Below are positions 9,230-18,709 of a stretch of DNA of 63,114 bases, piece by piece. Made by a program: the position numbers and the translations under genes. The DNA comes from an uncultured Bacilli bacterium. GTDB taxonomy: Bacteria; Bacillota_I; Bacilli_A; RF39; UBA660. Position 1 is the stretch's first letter. Each line of letters starts with the position of its first letter. The notes under the pieces were generated by a model. It was not told the origin of the DNA. It was given only the letters and a program-made list of their open reading frames with translations, and did no database searches. The stretch lies in assembly GCA_947581835.1 (NCBI GenBank), contig CANPVV010000005.1:1-63114 (forward strand). Direction: 5' to 3'.

Positions 9230-9781
9230 ATGAAAGTAAAATGTCTAAATTCTTCTTCCCTAAAAACAAGAGATTCAATAAAAAAAGCTTTTGCCCTCCT
9301 AATTAATGAAAAAAAGGACCTAACTAAAATTACTGTTAAAGCTCTTGTAGCAAAAGCTGGTATCACGAGAAGTACCTTTTACACTCACTACACAAGTCTC
9401 GAAGAAGTGGCTAAAGAATATGAAACAGAAGCCATTGATCTTCTTTGTAACGAAAATCTTCTCTTAGAAACCAAAGAAGACATTATAAACTATTTTAATA
9501 ATATTATAAAATGTCTAAAAGAAAATGAATCAACTTATAAACTGCTAATTTCTACTAATGATTCTTTATTTTTCTTAGAAAAACTAAAAAGAATAGCCAG
9601 TGAAAAAATATACAATGCTTTAAAAAATTTCAACTCTAACCCCTACTTAGAATTAGACGTTTCTTTCTTCATGTCAGGAATTTGCACTGAAATAATAAAA
9701 TACTTTCGAGAATATAATCACTACACCCTAGATGAACTTCTTTTAAATATTCAAAAATGGTTTAAAGAAATCTTTCCTTAA
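9230..9781 (+). CDS. TetR/AcrR family regulator
   Basis: ITVKALVAKAGITRSTFYTHYTSLEEVAKEYE HTH; divergent from MMPL transporter. Confidence 0.9.
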   Translation: MKVKCLNSSSLKTRDSIKKAFALLINEKKDLTKITVKALVAKAGITRSTFYTHYTSLEEVAKEYETEAIDLLCNENLLLETKEDIINYFNNIIKCLKENESTYKLLISTNDSLFFLEKLKRIASEKIYNALKNFNSNPYLELDVSFFMSGICTEIIKYFREYNHYTLDELLLNIQKWFKEIFP

Positions 9782-9784
9782 AAT

Positions 9785-11368
9785 TTAACTACAATATTTA
9801 TTAATTATTGCCTCCGCCACTTTTATTCCATCTATAGCACTCGTCATAATTCCTCCTGCATACCCAGCTCCTTCTCCACTTGGATAAACACCTTCAATAT
9901 TTGCCTCTAACATTTCATTTCGAACAATCCTAATTGGTGATGAACTTCTTGCCTCAACTCCAGCCATAACCATGTCATCTTTATCAAACCCTTTAAGTTT
10001 TAAACCAAAATTTGGAATAGCCTCCAATATTGCTTCGTTTATCTCTTCTGGAAAAATTTCTCTTAAATTACCAAACTCATATTCTCCTTTAATCATTGGC
10101 AAAATATCTCCTAATAAAGAAGATTTTTTATTTGCTTGATAATCTTTCCATAACTGAATAGGAATTTTTCCTCTACCTAACTGAAAAGCTTTCTCTTCCA
10201 ACTTTCTTTGAAATTCTAAACCCCCAAATAAATCATCAACAAAATCTTTATTATTAACTGTTACAATAACTGCACTATTAGAAACTCCACTATCTCTTTT
10301 ATAATTACTCATTCCATTTGCAACTAATCTTTCTTGTTCACTTGAGGCATTAACTACATATCCACCCGGACACATGCAAAATGTATAAACCCCTCTATTT
10401 TTCTTAGTTGTATATGTAAGCTTATAACTAGCATTTGGAAGTTTATCATAAAACTTTCCATATTGAGCCATATTAATATCCTCTTGTCTATGCATAACTC
10501 TTAAACCAACTGCAAAAGCTTTCGCTTCCATCTCTAAATTATTATTTCTAAGCATCAAAAAAGTATCTCTTGCACTATGTCCAATTGCTAAAACTAAACA
10601 CTCACAATCCCATTTTTTTTGCTCATTAACTATAATTCCTTCTAATCTATTATTTTTAATTATCAAATCTGTTAATTTTGTTTGATACCTAAACTCTCCC
10701 CCTTTACTTATAATATATTCCCGCATATTTTTAACCACGTCTCTTAAAATATCTGTTCCAATATGAGGATTATGTTCATACAATATTTCTTTTGGTGCTC
10801 CAAATTTTACAAAAGTCTCCAAAACAAACTCACCCAAATGTCTTTTATCTTTTATCAAAGTATTAAGTTTACCATCAGAAAAAGTCCCTGCTCCTCCTTC
10901 TCCAAATTGCACATTACACTCTGTATCTAAAACTCCAGTATTCCAAAATTTTTCGACAATTTCTGTTCGTTCCTCTACTTTTCTTCCTCTTTCAATAATT
11001 AAAGGTTTATATCCCATCTCAGCTAAAATATAAGCACAAAATAAACCAGCTGGCCCACTACCTACAATTACTATTCTTGATTGAAGCTTTTTCTCGCCTT
11101 TTTCTGGCCATTTATATCTCTCTATAGGACTTTCTAAAATATCTTTATTTCTATTATTTTGCAAAATCGCATCTTCATTACTAACTAAAGCATCTACTTC
11201 ATACACATAATAAATATTATTTTTATCTCTTGCATCAATGGCTTTCTTATTTATCTTTAAATCTAAAATATCTTCCCTCTTTATTTTTAATATTTTACTT
11301 ACTTTACTAATTAATAATTCTTCTTTATCTTCTAAAATATTAATTTTTACCTGTCTTACTCTAATCAT
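9785..11368 (-). CDS. NAD(P)/FAD-dependent dehydrogenase (COG2509-like)
   Basis: RIVIVGSGPAGLFCAYILAEMGYKPLIIERG dinucleotide fold; GVEARSSSPIRIVRN...GIYPSGEGAGYAGGI-like C-terminus. Confidence 0.88.
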   Translation of the reverse strand: MIRVRQVKINILEDKEELLISKVSKILKIKREDILDLKINKKAIDARDKNNIYYVYEVDALVSNEDAILQNNRNKDILESPIERYKWPEKGEKKLQSRIVIVGSGPAGLFCAYILAEMGYKPLIIERGRKVEERTEIVEKFWNTGVLDTECNVQFGEGGAGTFSDGKLNTLIKDKRHLGEFVLETFVKFGAPKEILYEHNPHIGTDILRDVVKNMREYIISKGGEFRYQTKLTDLIIKNNRLEGIIVNEQKKWDCECLVLAIGHSARDTFLMLRNNNLEMEAKAFAVGLRVMHRQEDINMAQYGKFYDKLPNASYKLTYTTKKNRGVYTFCMCPGGYVVNASSEQERLVANGMSNYKRDSGVSNSAVIVTVNNKDFVDDLFGGLEFQRKLEEKAFQLGRGKIPIQLWKDYQANKKSSLLGDILPMIKGEYEFGNLREIFPEEINEAILEAIPNFGLKLKGFDKDDMVMAGVEARSSSPIRIVRNEMLEANIEGVYPSGEGAGYAGGIMTSAIDGIKVAEAIINKYCS

Positions 11369-12557
11369 TAATATGTTCTCCCACTATCATACCACTAATC
11401 CATGCAAACCCTAAATTATAACCTCCACAATCGCCATCTACGTCTAATACCTCTCCACACAAATACAAGCCTTTAACTTTCAAACTCTCTAAAGTTTTTG
11501 GATTAACCTCTGTAAGTCTAACTCCACCTGAACACACTTGCGCATTACTAAAATCTTTAGTATTCTTAACTCTAAATTTAAAACTCCAAAGCATATCAAC
11601 TAACCCTTTTTTATCAATGTCTTGATATTTAGCATCTTCTTTAATTTTTAGCAATTTTAAAATAACTTTAATTAATTTATAATTTAAAAAGCCTTCCAAC
11701 ATTTCTTCTATTCCATAATTTTTAAATTCCAAAGCTCTATTATCTAACCATTTTTCAAACTCACTCTTACTACCTTTAAACCATGAAACTAAATTAATTT
11801 CTACCACCAATTCTTTTTCTAAAGCTAAAGATCTTGCTACTATTCCACTTAAATTAAAAACACAAATTCCACTTATTCCATAATCTGTAAACTGTACCTC
11901 TCCTGCCTCTTCTTTTATAACCTCTGCACCTTGAATTAATTTTAACTTAGCCTCACTTCTAACTCCTGCCCAATCCTTATAATAATTATCTTTCCCCACT
12001 AACTGCACTAAAGAAGGACTTACCTGAATTAATGTATGACCTAAATCTTCCACTAAACTATAAGAACCACCTTCTCTTATTCCAGCTTTACTTCCCACAG
12101 CCATAACAACCTTATCGCAAATATAAGTATTACTATCAGTAACTATCTGAAATATCGTACTCTTACTAATTTTCTTAACAGTCTCTCCCAAAACTACATT
12201 AATTCCCAATTTCTGAATTTTAACCTCTAAGACCCTTAAAATACTACTAGCTTGCATAGAATAAGGATAATAATATCCATTAATCTCTTTATAAACTATT
12301 CCCAATTTATCAAAAAAATCCAAAACCTCCTTATTTTTAGCCTCATATATTTCTTTAAAAATATCCATATCATTAGAATGATATTTATTTATATCTTGAT
12401 TTTTATTCCAAAAATTACAATGTCCATTACCTGTAACGAGTAATTTCTTTCCTAACTTATTATTTTTTTCAATAATCGTAACATTAGCTCCAGCCTCTCT
12501 CATCTTTATTGCTGCAACTAAACCTGAAGCTCCTCCCCCAATAACTATAACGTCCAT
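11361..12557 (-). CDS. HI0933-family NAD(P)/FAD-dependent oxidoreductase
   Basis: MDVIVIGGGASGLVAAIKMREAGANVTIIEKNNKLGKKLLVTGNGHCNF and CGGYNLGFAWISGMIVGEHI. Confidence 0.9.
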   Translation of the reverse strand: MDVIVIGGGASGLVAAIKMREAGANVTIIEKNNKLGKKLLVTGNGHCNFWNKNQDINKYHSNDMDIFKEIYEAKNKEVLDFFDKLGIVYKEINGYYYPYSMQASSILRVLEVKIQKLGINVVLGETVKKISKSTIFQIVTDSNTYICDKVVMAVGSKAGIREGGSYSLVEDLGHTLIQVSPSLVQLVGKDNYYKDWAGVRSEAKLKLIQGAEVIKEEAGEVQFTDYGISGICVFNLSGIVARSLALEKELVVEINLVSWFKGSKSEFEKWLDNRALEFKNYGIEEMLEGFLNYKLIKVILKLLKIKEDAKYQDIDKKGLVDMLWSFKFRVKNTKDFSNAQVCSGGVRLTEVNPKTLESLKVKGLYLCGEVLDVDGDCGGYNLGFAWISGMIVGEHIND

Positions 12558-12700
12558 CTAAAACACCGTCCTTTCTTCTAATCCTAAATCTTCAACTAAC
12601 CTCATTGTAACATACGAACAAATATATGTCAAGAATAACTTTAAAACCAAAATAAAAGATTGTTAAAACCCAAAAATAAAAAGATAACTAAAAGCTATCT

Positions 12701-13450
12701 TTATGGTCTAAGTCCTGTTCCTCCCTGCAAAGTAATAGTCTCTCCCGTAATATATGATGCCCCTTCACTTGCTAAAAATAAACAAGTAGCTCCAATATCT
12801 TTTTTCGCATCTCCAAATCTTCCCATTGGAATACTACCAATTGTTTTATTATAAATATCCGGATTTTCTTCCTTCCATTTAGCTAACTCTTGAGACATAA
12901 CCAAAGGACAAACAACATTTACATTAATATTATCTGGTCCCCATTCAGTTGCAGCTACTCTACTTAAACCTCTAATTCCTTCTTTACTTGCCGCATAACT
13001 AGATTGAGCAATTCTCCCAAATAATCCAGCCCCACTAGCAAAATTAATAACTGACCCCTGTGTTTCTTTTAAATAAGGAAAGCACTCTCTCATATAATAA
13101 AATGTTGCATATAATCCACTCTCTATAGCTAAATAAAAATCTTCATCGGTATGTTCTACTAGCATTTTCCCAGACTTAGAAGCTTGAGCATTATTTATTA
13201 AAACGTCAATTCTCCCAAATTTTTTAATTGTCTCACTAACAACCATTTTAACATTACTAACTTTAGTTCCATCAGCCACAATACTTAAAACTTCCCCATT
13301 ATATAAACTCTCTAATTTTTCTTTAGCTTTATCTAAACTTTCTTGGTGCCTTCCTGTAATAACAACTCTATAACCTGCCTCTAAAAAAGCTTCTGCTACT
13401 CCAAAACCTATTCCTTTACCTCCACCTGTAATAATTACTACTTTTTGCAT
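12701..13450 (-). CDS. Short-chain dehydrogenase/reductase (SDR)
   Basis: VVIITGGGKGIGFGVAEAFLEAGYRVVITGR, SSYAASKEGI, N-terminal TGxxxGIG motif. Confidence 0.92.
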   Translation of the reverse strand: MQKVVIITGGGKGIGFGVAEAFLEAGYRVVITGRHQESLDKAKEKLESLYNGEVLSIVADGTKVSNVKMVVSETIKKFGRIDVLINNAQASKSGKMLVEHTDEDFYLAIESGLYATFYYMRECFPYLKETQGSVINFASGAGLFGRIAQSSYAASKEGIRGLSRVAATEWGPDNINVNVVCPLVMSQELAKWKEENPDIYNKTIGSIPMGRFGDAKKDIGATCLFLASEGASYITGETITLQGGTGLRP

Positions 13451-13527
13451 TTATCATTCTCCTAACTATCTCTATTATAATAAAACTTAACTAAATATTC
13501 AATTAAAATTATTATTTAATTTTAAAT

Positions 13528-13560
13528 AAAAAGAAAGACGAGAGGTTAAAGACTCGTCTT
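13528..13560 (-). terminator. Terminator of surface-protein gene 1
   Basis: Minus strand: AAGACGAG-N10-CTCGTCTT followed by T-rich tail; same hairpin after all three paralogues. Confidence 0.85.
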
Positions 13561-13585
13561 AAAAAGTTATTAGGTTTTTTTTAAA

Positions 13586-14992
13586 TTATTTTAGAACTTT
13601 TTTAGTTGCAGTTCCAACAACGCCTAAACTAGAGATAGCCATTGTAACTAAGCTTCCAATTGCATCAAAAGTTTTAGGATTTTCACTTGGTTGATTATCA
13701 CCAGTATTAGGTTTTTGCTCATCACTTGGTTGTTGATTATCACCAGTTGATGGATCTTCAGTAGTAGCTCCATTTTTAACAACTACAGTATCATTATCTT
13801 TATTAATAGTATAACTTGAAGTAGTTGCAATTAATTCCTTAATCGTTTCTTCATCATCATCTGGAGTTCCAGCTTGACCAGTAGTTGTACCTCCTAAAGC
13901 AACTAAACCATAGTTAAATATACCAGCATAAATAGATCCTTTAAGATCATCTTTGTCAGTATTAATATAAACAGCAGGTTGATCATTTCTACCAGCACTA
14001 CCACTAGTAAATTCTCCACCTTTAATAACTACACCTTTACCACCTAAAACTAAAGCATAACCATTACCACTAGTAACATTTTTACCCTCATGAGTAAATT
14101 TACCACCTTCAATAGTCATATTAGTTTCAGCATTAACTAAAACTGTATTTACAGTGTTATCTTTACTAACAAATTCACCATCTTTAATAGTAATATTTGC
14201 ATATCCATCAACTTTTACAGCTGCCTTACTTGTAGAAATATATTTACCTCCATTAATTGAAACAGTAGATACATTTCTCTTTGAAGTATTAGAAGCAACT
14301 AAAACAGATTGATCAGTTGTTTCAAATTCAGCATCTAAAGCAACATTAGAATTTAATGGATCAACACTAACTCCAACTTTAGCTTTTACTGAAGCACCAC
14401 TATTAATAGTAACTGTTGCAACACCACTTCCTGTAACACTTGTAGTACTTACAAAAGTCGCACTTGAAACATCATACTCTACTTCATAACTAGAAGTAAA
14501 TTGGCCTCCTCTTTCAACTTCTACCATAGATCCAGAACTAATTGAAGTTCCTGTTACTTTACTATCATCAGCACCAACAATACTTAAAGCACCTTTGTTT
14601 AGTACTTTAAATCCAGTAGATGGTAATGTTAATTCATAACCATTTAATTCAATAGTAGTTGGAACATCAATTCCAGTACCACTTGGATTAACATCTGTAG
14701 TTATAGCAGTTGTTAAAGAATTATCTTCTAATAACTTGATTTTGATACTATAAATATCAACGCCATCAGTTAAAAGTTGATTAATTTCAGTTTGAACAGC
14801 ATCAATGTCTTCAAAATATGCACTTTCATTACGTTTTTCTTCATTATCAATTACAGCATGAACAGTACATTCTTGATTTTTTCCAGAACCACAGTTTGTT
14901 GGATTATCAGTTGCAGCATCAACATTTCCCATTGTTACAAACGCAACAACAGAAATAATAACTAAACCCAATAATTTTTTTAGATTTTTCAC
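13586..14992 (-). CDS. Secreted surface protein 1, beta-helix-like repeats, C-terminal NPKTFD sorting-like signal
   Basis: GTG start, signal peptide MKNLKKLLGLVIISVVAFVTMGNVDA, repeats such as ITIKDGEF/MTIEGGKF, C-term GDNQPSENPKTFDAIGSLVTMAISSLGVVGTATKKVLK. Confidence 0.88.
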   Translation of the reverse strand: MKNLKKLLGLVIISVVAFVTMGNVDAATDNPTNCGSGKNQECTVHAVIDNEEKRNESAYFEDIDAVQTEINQLLTDGVDIYSIKIKLLEDNSLTTAITTDVNPSGTGIDVPTTIELNGYELTLPSTGFKVLNKGALSIVGADDSKVTGTSISSGSMVEVERGGQFTSSYEVEYDVSSATFVSTTSVTGSGVATVTINSGASVKAKVGVSVDPLNSNVALDAEFETTDQSVLVASNTSKRNVSTVSINGGKYISTSKAAVKVDGYANITIKDGEFVSKDNTVNTVLVNAETNMTIEGGKFTHEGKNVTSGNGYALVLGGKGVVIKGGEFTSGSAGRNDQPAVYINTDKDDLKGSIYAGIFNYGLVALGGTTTGQAGTPDDDEETIKELIATTSSYTINKDNDTVVVKNGATTEDPSTGDNQQPSDEQKPNTGDNQPSENPKTFDAIGSLVTMAISSLGVVGTATKKVLK

Positions 14993-15017
14993 AATCTATT
15001 TCTCCTTTCCGACATAT

Positions 15018-15049
15018 AGTATAACACATACCCCCCCCCCGTCTGTCAA
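15018..15049 (-). promoter_or_regulatory. Promoter of surface gene 1 with 10-nt poly-G tract in spacer
   Basis: Minus strand: TTGACA GAC(G)10TATGTGT TATACT; spacer 20 bp; TGTTATACT extended -10. Confidence 0.85.
15031..15040 (+). repeat. Poly-C homopolymer (10)
   Basis: Direct count from sequence. Confidence 0.95.
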
Positions 15050-15175
15050 TAGGTTTTTTTACTAATTTTACAAAATTCAAATTTTATAAAAAATAATAAT
15101 ATTATTACTGTTAAACTAAGCCTAATAAAAAAACTACTAAAATAAACTACTATTAAAATATACACTTTTTAACAC

Positions 15176-15208
15176 AAAAAGAAAGACGAGAGGTTAAAGA
15201 CTCGTCTT
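15176..15208 (-). terminator. Terminator of surface-protein gene 2
   Basis: Same AAGACGAG/CTCGTCTT hairpin. Confidence 0.85.
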
Positions 15209-15233
15209 AAAAAGTTATTAGGTTTTTTTAAAA

Positions 15234-16850
15234 TTATTTTAGAACTTTTTTAATTGTAGTTCCAACAACACCTAAACTAGAGATTGCCATTGTAACTAAA
15301 CTTCCAATTGCATCAAAAGTTTTAGGGTTTTCACTTGGTTGATTATCACCAGTACCAGGTTTATTATCATCACCAACACTAGGATCTTGAGTAGCAGATA
15401 CAATAGATAATGTAATAGTTACGTCACTATTAGGCATTACAAACTTACCATCAGTTAAAGCAACTTCTTTATTGTTAGCATCTAAAATTGTATATTTAAC
15501 TACATATCCTTCATTAGCAACTACTTTAACAATATCTTCAATACTAATAGGTTGTCCAGCAACAACATTTTTTGGAGTAGATAATGATTCAACTTTACCA
15601 TTTAAAATAGTTTGATCTTCATTAACACCATTTAAAGTTACAGTATGTTCTTTACCAACATAAGTTACTCCATCAACAGTAATACTATCTAAATCTTTAG
15701 CTAAAGCTTTACCACTTGCTAAAGCAGAAGTTTTACCTTCAAATGTTCCTCCATAAACAATGCCATTAAGATTAGAAACTATACTAGAAGTTCTGAAAAG
15801 TGCTTCTTGATCTTCTGGACTAACAAAAGTACCATCATTTACTTTTACAGAAGTATATTGAGAATTTTGTCCATCAAAATATAAAGCATTTCTCTTTTCG
15901 CTAGTAAATTTACCTCCATCAATTTCTAATTTAATTTTTCCAGCATAACTAGCATTTCCAACTACTGCAACAGCAGCTCCAGTCCAACCAGCATTACTTT
16001 GTACACTACCATCTAAACCAGTATCAGCTTGTCCATCACCATTAGCAGTAAATTCTCCACCTTTAATAGTAACAGTACCACCTTTAACTACTAAAGCCTC
16101 AGTACCAGTAACTTTAGCATCAGTAATTGTCCAGTTTCCAAGACCAGATGCATATAAAGCAGTATTATGCTCAGAAGTATAAGAACCTCCATTAACATTA
16201 ATAACAGTTGGTCTTGATGCATTTTTAATTACACCTTGAACTTGAATTACATAACTTGTAGTATTCCAAGTACCATTTAAATCAATAGTTACATTATTAG
16301 CAGTATTACCTTTTATACTAGAACTATCACTATCTTCAGGATAAACAATTAAACCAGCGTATCCTTCAACTTTAGCTTTAGAACCAATACTAACAGTAGT
16401 TTTATTAGTTGTAGTATTATCGCCATAAACAGCAATTACAGCTTGAGTTGGTTTACTTAAACTTGTTGTTTCAGAAATAATACTAACATTATCTGCTGTT
16501 AAACTTCCTCCTTCTTTTACAATTAATGTATTAACACTATCTTCATCTACGTCCTTAATAGTTCCACCATTACCATTAATTTTTAGGGAACCAGTAATAG
16601 TTATATGTTCTTTTAATGTTAATACAACACCTTCTTTAAGATTTAAAGTAACATTTCCTGTTACAGCAACATCACCATCAATTTCTTGACTTTCAGTTAA
16701 AGTACATACAGCAGTTGTATCTTTAGCACTTTTTAAACAACTAGCTACATCTTTGCCTACAACTGTAGTTGTTGCAGAAACATTACCAGCAAATCCAAAA
16801 GCAATTCCAGATATTGTCATTAAACCCAATATTCTCTTTAGATTTTTCAC
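15234..16850 (-). CDS. Secreted surface protein 2, beta-helix-like repeats, C-terminal NPKTFD sorting-like signal
   Basis: Signal MKNLKRILGLMTISGIAFGFAGNVSA; GGSYTSEHNTALYASG, GGEFTANG, GGKFTSEKRNALYFDG repeats; shared C-terminus. Confidence 0.88.
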   Translation of the reverse strand: MKNLKRILGLMTISGIAFGFAGNVSATTTVVGKDVASCLKSAKDTTAVCTLTESQEIDGDVAVTGNVTLNLKEGVVLTLKEHITITGSLKINGNGGTIKDVDEDSVNTLIVKEGGSLTADNVSIISETTSLSKPTQAVIAVYGDNTTTNKTTVSIGSKAKVEGYAGLIVYPEDSDSSSIKGNTANNVTIDLNGTWNTTSYVIQVQGVIKNASRPTVINVNGGSYTSEHNTALYASGLGNWTITDAKVTGTEALVVKGGTVTIKGGEFTANGDGQADTGLDGSVQSNAGWTGAAVAVVGNASYAGKIKLEIDGGKFTSEKRNALYFDGQNSQYTSVKVNDGTFVSPEDQEALFRTSSIVSNLNGIVYGGTFEGKTSALASGKALAKDLDSITVDGVTYVGKEHTVTLNGVNEDQTILNGKVESLSTPKNVVAGQPISIEDIVKVVANEGYVVKYTILDANNKEVALTDGKFVMPNSDVTITLSIVSATQDPSVGDDNKPGTGDNQPSENPKTFDAIGSLVTMAISSLGVVGTTIKKVLK

Positions 16851-16875
16851 AATCCATTTCTCCTTTCCGACATAT

Positions 16876-16908
16876 AGTATAACACATACCCCCCCCCCCG
16901 TCTGTCAA
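16876..16908 (-). promoter_or_regulatory. Promoter of surface gene 2 with 11-nt poly-G tract in spacer
   Basis: Minus strand: TTGACA GAC(G)11TATGTGT TATACT; spacer 21 bp. Confidence 0.85.
16889..16899 (+). repeat. Poly-C homopolymer (11)
   Basis: Direct count from sequence. Confidence 0.95.
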
Positions 16909-17089
16909 TAGCTTTTTACTAATTTTACAAAATTCAAAAATTTATAAAACTCAATATCTACTAAACTATATAATTAAGGAAACTTAAATCAATATCCAAA
17001 TAAAAATAAATAAACATTTATAATACATAAAGTTTACATTTTATTTAAAAAATAAAACAATAAAACTTTTAATTAATTATTATTCCAAA

Positions 17090-17122
17090 AAAAAGAAAGA
17101 CGAGAGGTTAAAGACTCGTCTT
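17090..17122 (-). terminator. Terminator of surface-protein gene 3
   Basis: Same AAGACGAG/CTCGTCTT hairpin. Confidence 0.85.
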
Positions 17123-17147
17123 AAAAAGTTATTAGGTTTTTTTTAAA

Positions 17148-18491
17148 TTATTTTAGAACTTTTTTAATTGTAGTTCCAACAACACCTAAACTAGAGATTG
17201 CCATTGTAACTAAATTTCCAATCGCATCAAAAGTTTTAGGATTTTCACTTGGTTGATTATCACCAGTATTAGGTTTATTATCATCACCAACATTAGGATC
17301 ATTTGGTTCAGTTGTTCCTGGATCTTCGGTTCCTGGATCTTCAGTTTTTTCAGTTCCAACAGTTACAACACCATTTTCATTAGTAATTTTTGAATTGCCA
17401 ACTAATACTTTAGTTGCTTCTTCAACATCATATGTTACAGTCCCAACTTTTGTATCTTCAACAATTCCATTAGTAAACGAACCACCTGTAATAATTTCAG
17501 ATTGTTCATCTAGGAATTTAATATCACTAATAGAAATAGCAGCCTTATCTCCAGAACTTGTAAAGTTTCCACCAGAAATTGCAAATTTTCCAATATAGGC
17601 ATCTGCAATAGACATACTATAACTCTTGCTTGAGCTAATTGTTCCATCAGAAATATTTAAAACAATATTTTCACCATGAGCATTACGACTTCCATCAACT
17701 TTAATAGTAGCTACACTACTCTTAGTAGCACTTATTGTACCGCCAGTAATATTTAATGTTCCACTTTTTAATTCAAAAGCAGGAGCACTTGCACTCGTAG
17801 TAGTATATGAACCTCCTAGAACATTAACAACACTTTTACCAGCATCAATTCCTACTAATTGACCAGTTCCGCTTACTTTAGCATTAAGATTTATAGTTTC
17901 CTTTCCAGATACAGCACAATCAACTAATTCAACTCCAAGATTAGTCCATTCTCCACCAATATTAACTTCAACATTATTATTAGTAGAATTAGTAATACCA
18001 ATCACAGCTTGAGTTCTAACATTAGTACCATCAACTTTAACACTATCATCAATAGTTAAAGTTGCATCATTTGAAGTTGCATTAAGAGTTAAAGTACTTG
18101 TTGCAGTAGATGTTGCAAAATTAATATAACCATTTTTAATAGTTAAATTAGTACCATTTGCAGCAGCTATACTACCAATAGTACCACCAGTACCTCCAAG
18201 AGTTAAAATTTTGCCATTCAAATCAAGAACTATATCCTTATCTGTAATTGTCAAAGCATTAGTTAGTGTTACACTCTTTGAAAGAGTAATAGTACCGCTC
18301 TCGTCAATGGCATTAGCAGCAGCTACAAGTGTAGAATAACAACCATATCCTGTATCAAACTTAACGTAAGCTACATCAGAAGCACTACATGAATCAGGAC
18401 TAGATACAGTAGTAGCATGAACATTCATAGTTCCAACAAATCCTAAAGTTGAAACAACCAATAAACCTAACATATTTTTTAGATTTTTCAC
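17148..18491 (-). CDS. Secreted surface protein 3, C-terminal NPKTFD sorting-like signal
   Basis: Signal MKNLKNMLGLLVVSTLGFVGTMNVHA; shared C-terminus GDNQPSENPKTFDAIGNLVTMAISSLGVVGTTIKKVLK. Confidence 0.88.
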   Translation of the reverse strand: MKNLKNMLGLLVVSTLGFVGTMNVHATTVSSPDSCSASDVAYVKFDTGYGCYSTLVAAANAIDESGTITLSKSVTLTNALTITDKDIVLDLNGKILTLGGTGGTIGSIAAANGTNLTIKNGYINFATSTATSTLTLNATSNDATLTIDDSVKVDGTNVRTQAVIGITNSTNNNVEVNIGGEWTNLGVELVDCAVSGKETINLNAKVSGTGQLVGIDAGKSVVNVLGGSYTTTSASAPAFELKSGTLNITGGTISATKSSVATIKVDGSRNAHGENIVLNISDGTISSSKSYSMSIADAYIGKFAISGGNFTSSGDKAAISISDIKFLDEQSEIITGGSFTNGIVEDTKVGTVTYDVEEATKVLVGNSKITNENGVVTVGTEKTEDPGTEDPGTTEPNDPNVGDDNKPNTGDNQPSENPKTFDAIGNLVTMAISSLGVVGTTIKKVLK

Positions 18492-18516
18492 AATCCATTT
18501 CTCCTTTCCGACATAT

Positions 18517-18547
18517 AGTATAACACATACCCCCCCCCGTCTGTCAA
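18517..18547 (-). promoter_or_regulatory. Promoter of surface gene 3 with 9-nt poly-G tract in spacer
   Basis: Minus strand: TTGACA GAC(G)9TATGTGT TATACT; spacer 19 bp. Confidence 0.85.
18530..18538 (+). repeat. Poly-C homopolymer (9)
   Basis: Direct count from sequence. Confidence 0.95.
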
Positions 18548-18617
18548 TAGGTTTTTCACTAATTTTACAAAATTCAAATTTTAACTATCATCCAATATTT
18601 AATTCCAAAAAAAACAC

Positions 18618-18656
18618 ATAAAAAAAAGCCCTATATTAAATCTATAGTGCTTTCTT
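18618..18656 (-). terminator. Terminator after nusG
   Basis: Minus strand AAAGCACTATAGATTTAATATAGGGCTTTTTTTT hairpin plus T-tract. Confidence 0.75.
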
Positions 18657-18709
18657 CATCTATCTAAGACTTAAAAGAAGTTAAACTTTACATATTTTTA
18701 ACATACTTT

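Noticed and set aside
9184-9366. Minus-strand ORF antisense to the TetR start
   Set aside because: Overlaps the clear TetR HTH; hydrophobic shadow frame without RBS.
9785-12557. Two adjacent FAD oxidoreductases as a novel pathway
   Set aside because: Both are common conserved families; the overlap suggests an operon but gives no specific new function.
13586-18491. Three-gene surface array as a CRISPR or transposon array
   Set aside because: Repeats are promoter, signal-peptide, C-terminal coding and terminator DNA; there are no short regular spacers, transposase or terminal inverted repeats.
15031-18538. Poly-C tracts as sequencing or assembly artefacts
   Set aside because: Three independent loci have the tract in exactly the same promoter position with intact -35, extended -10 and RBS, so the tract is real; exact lengths remain uncertain.
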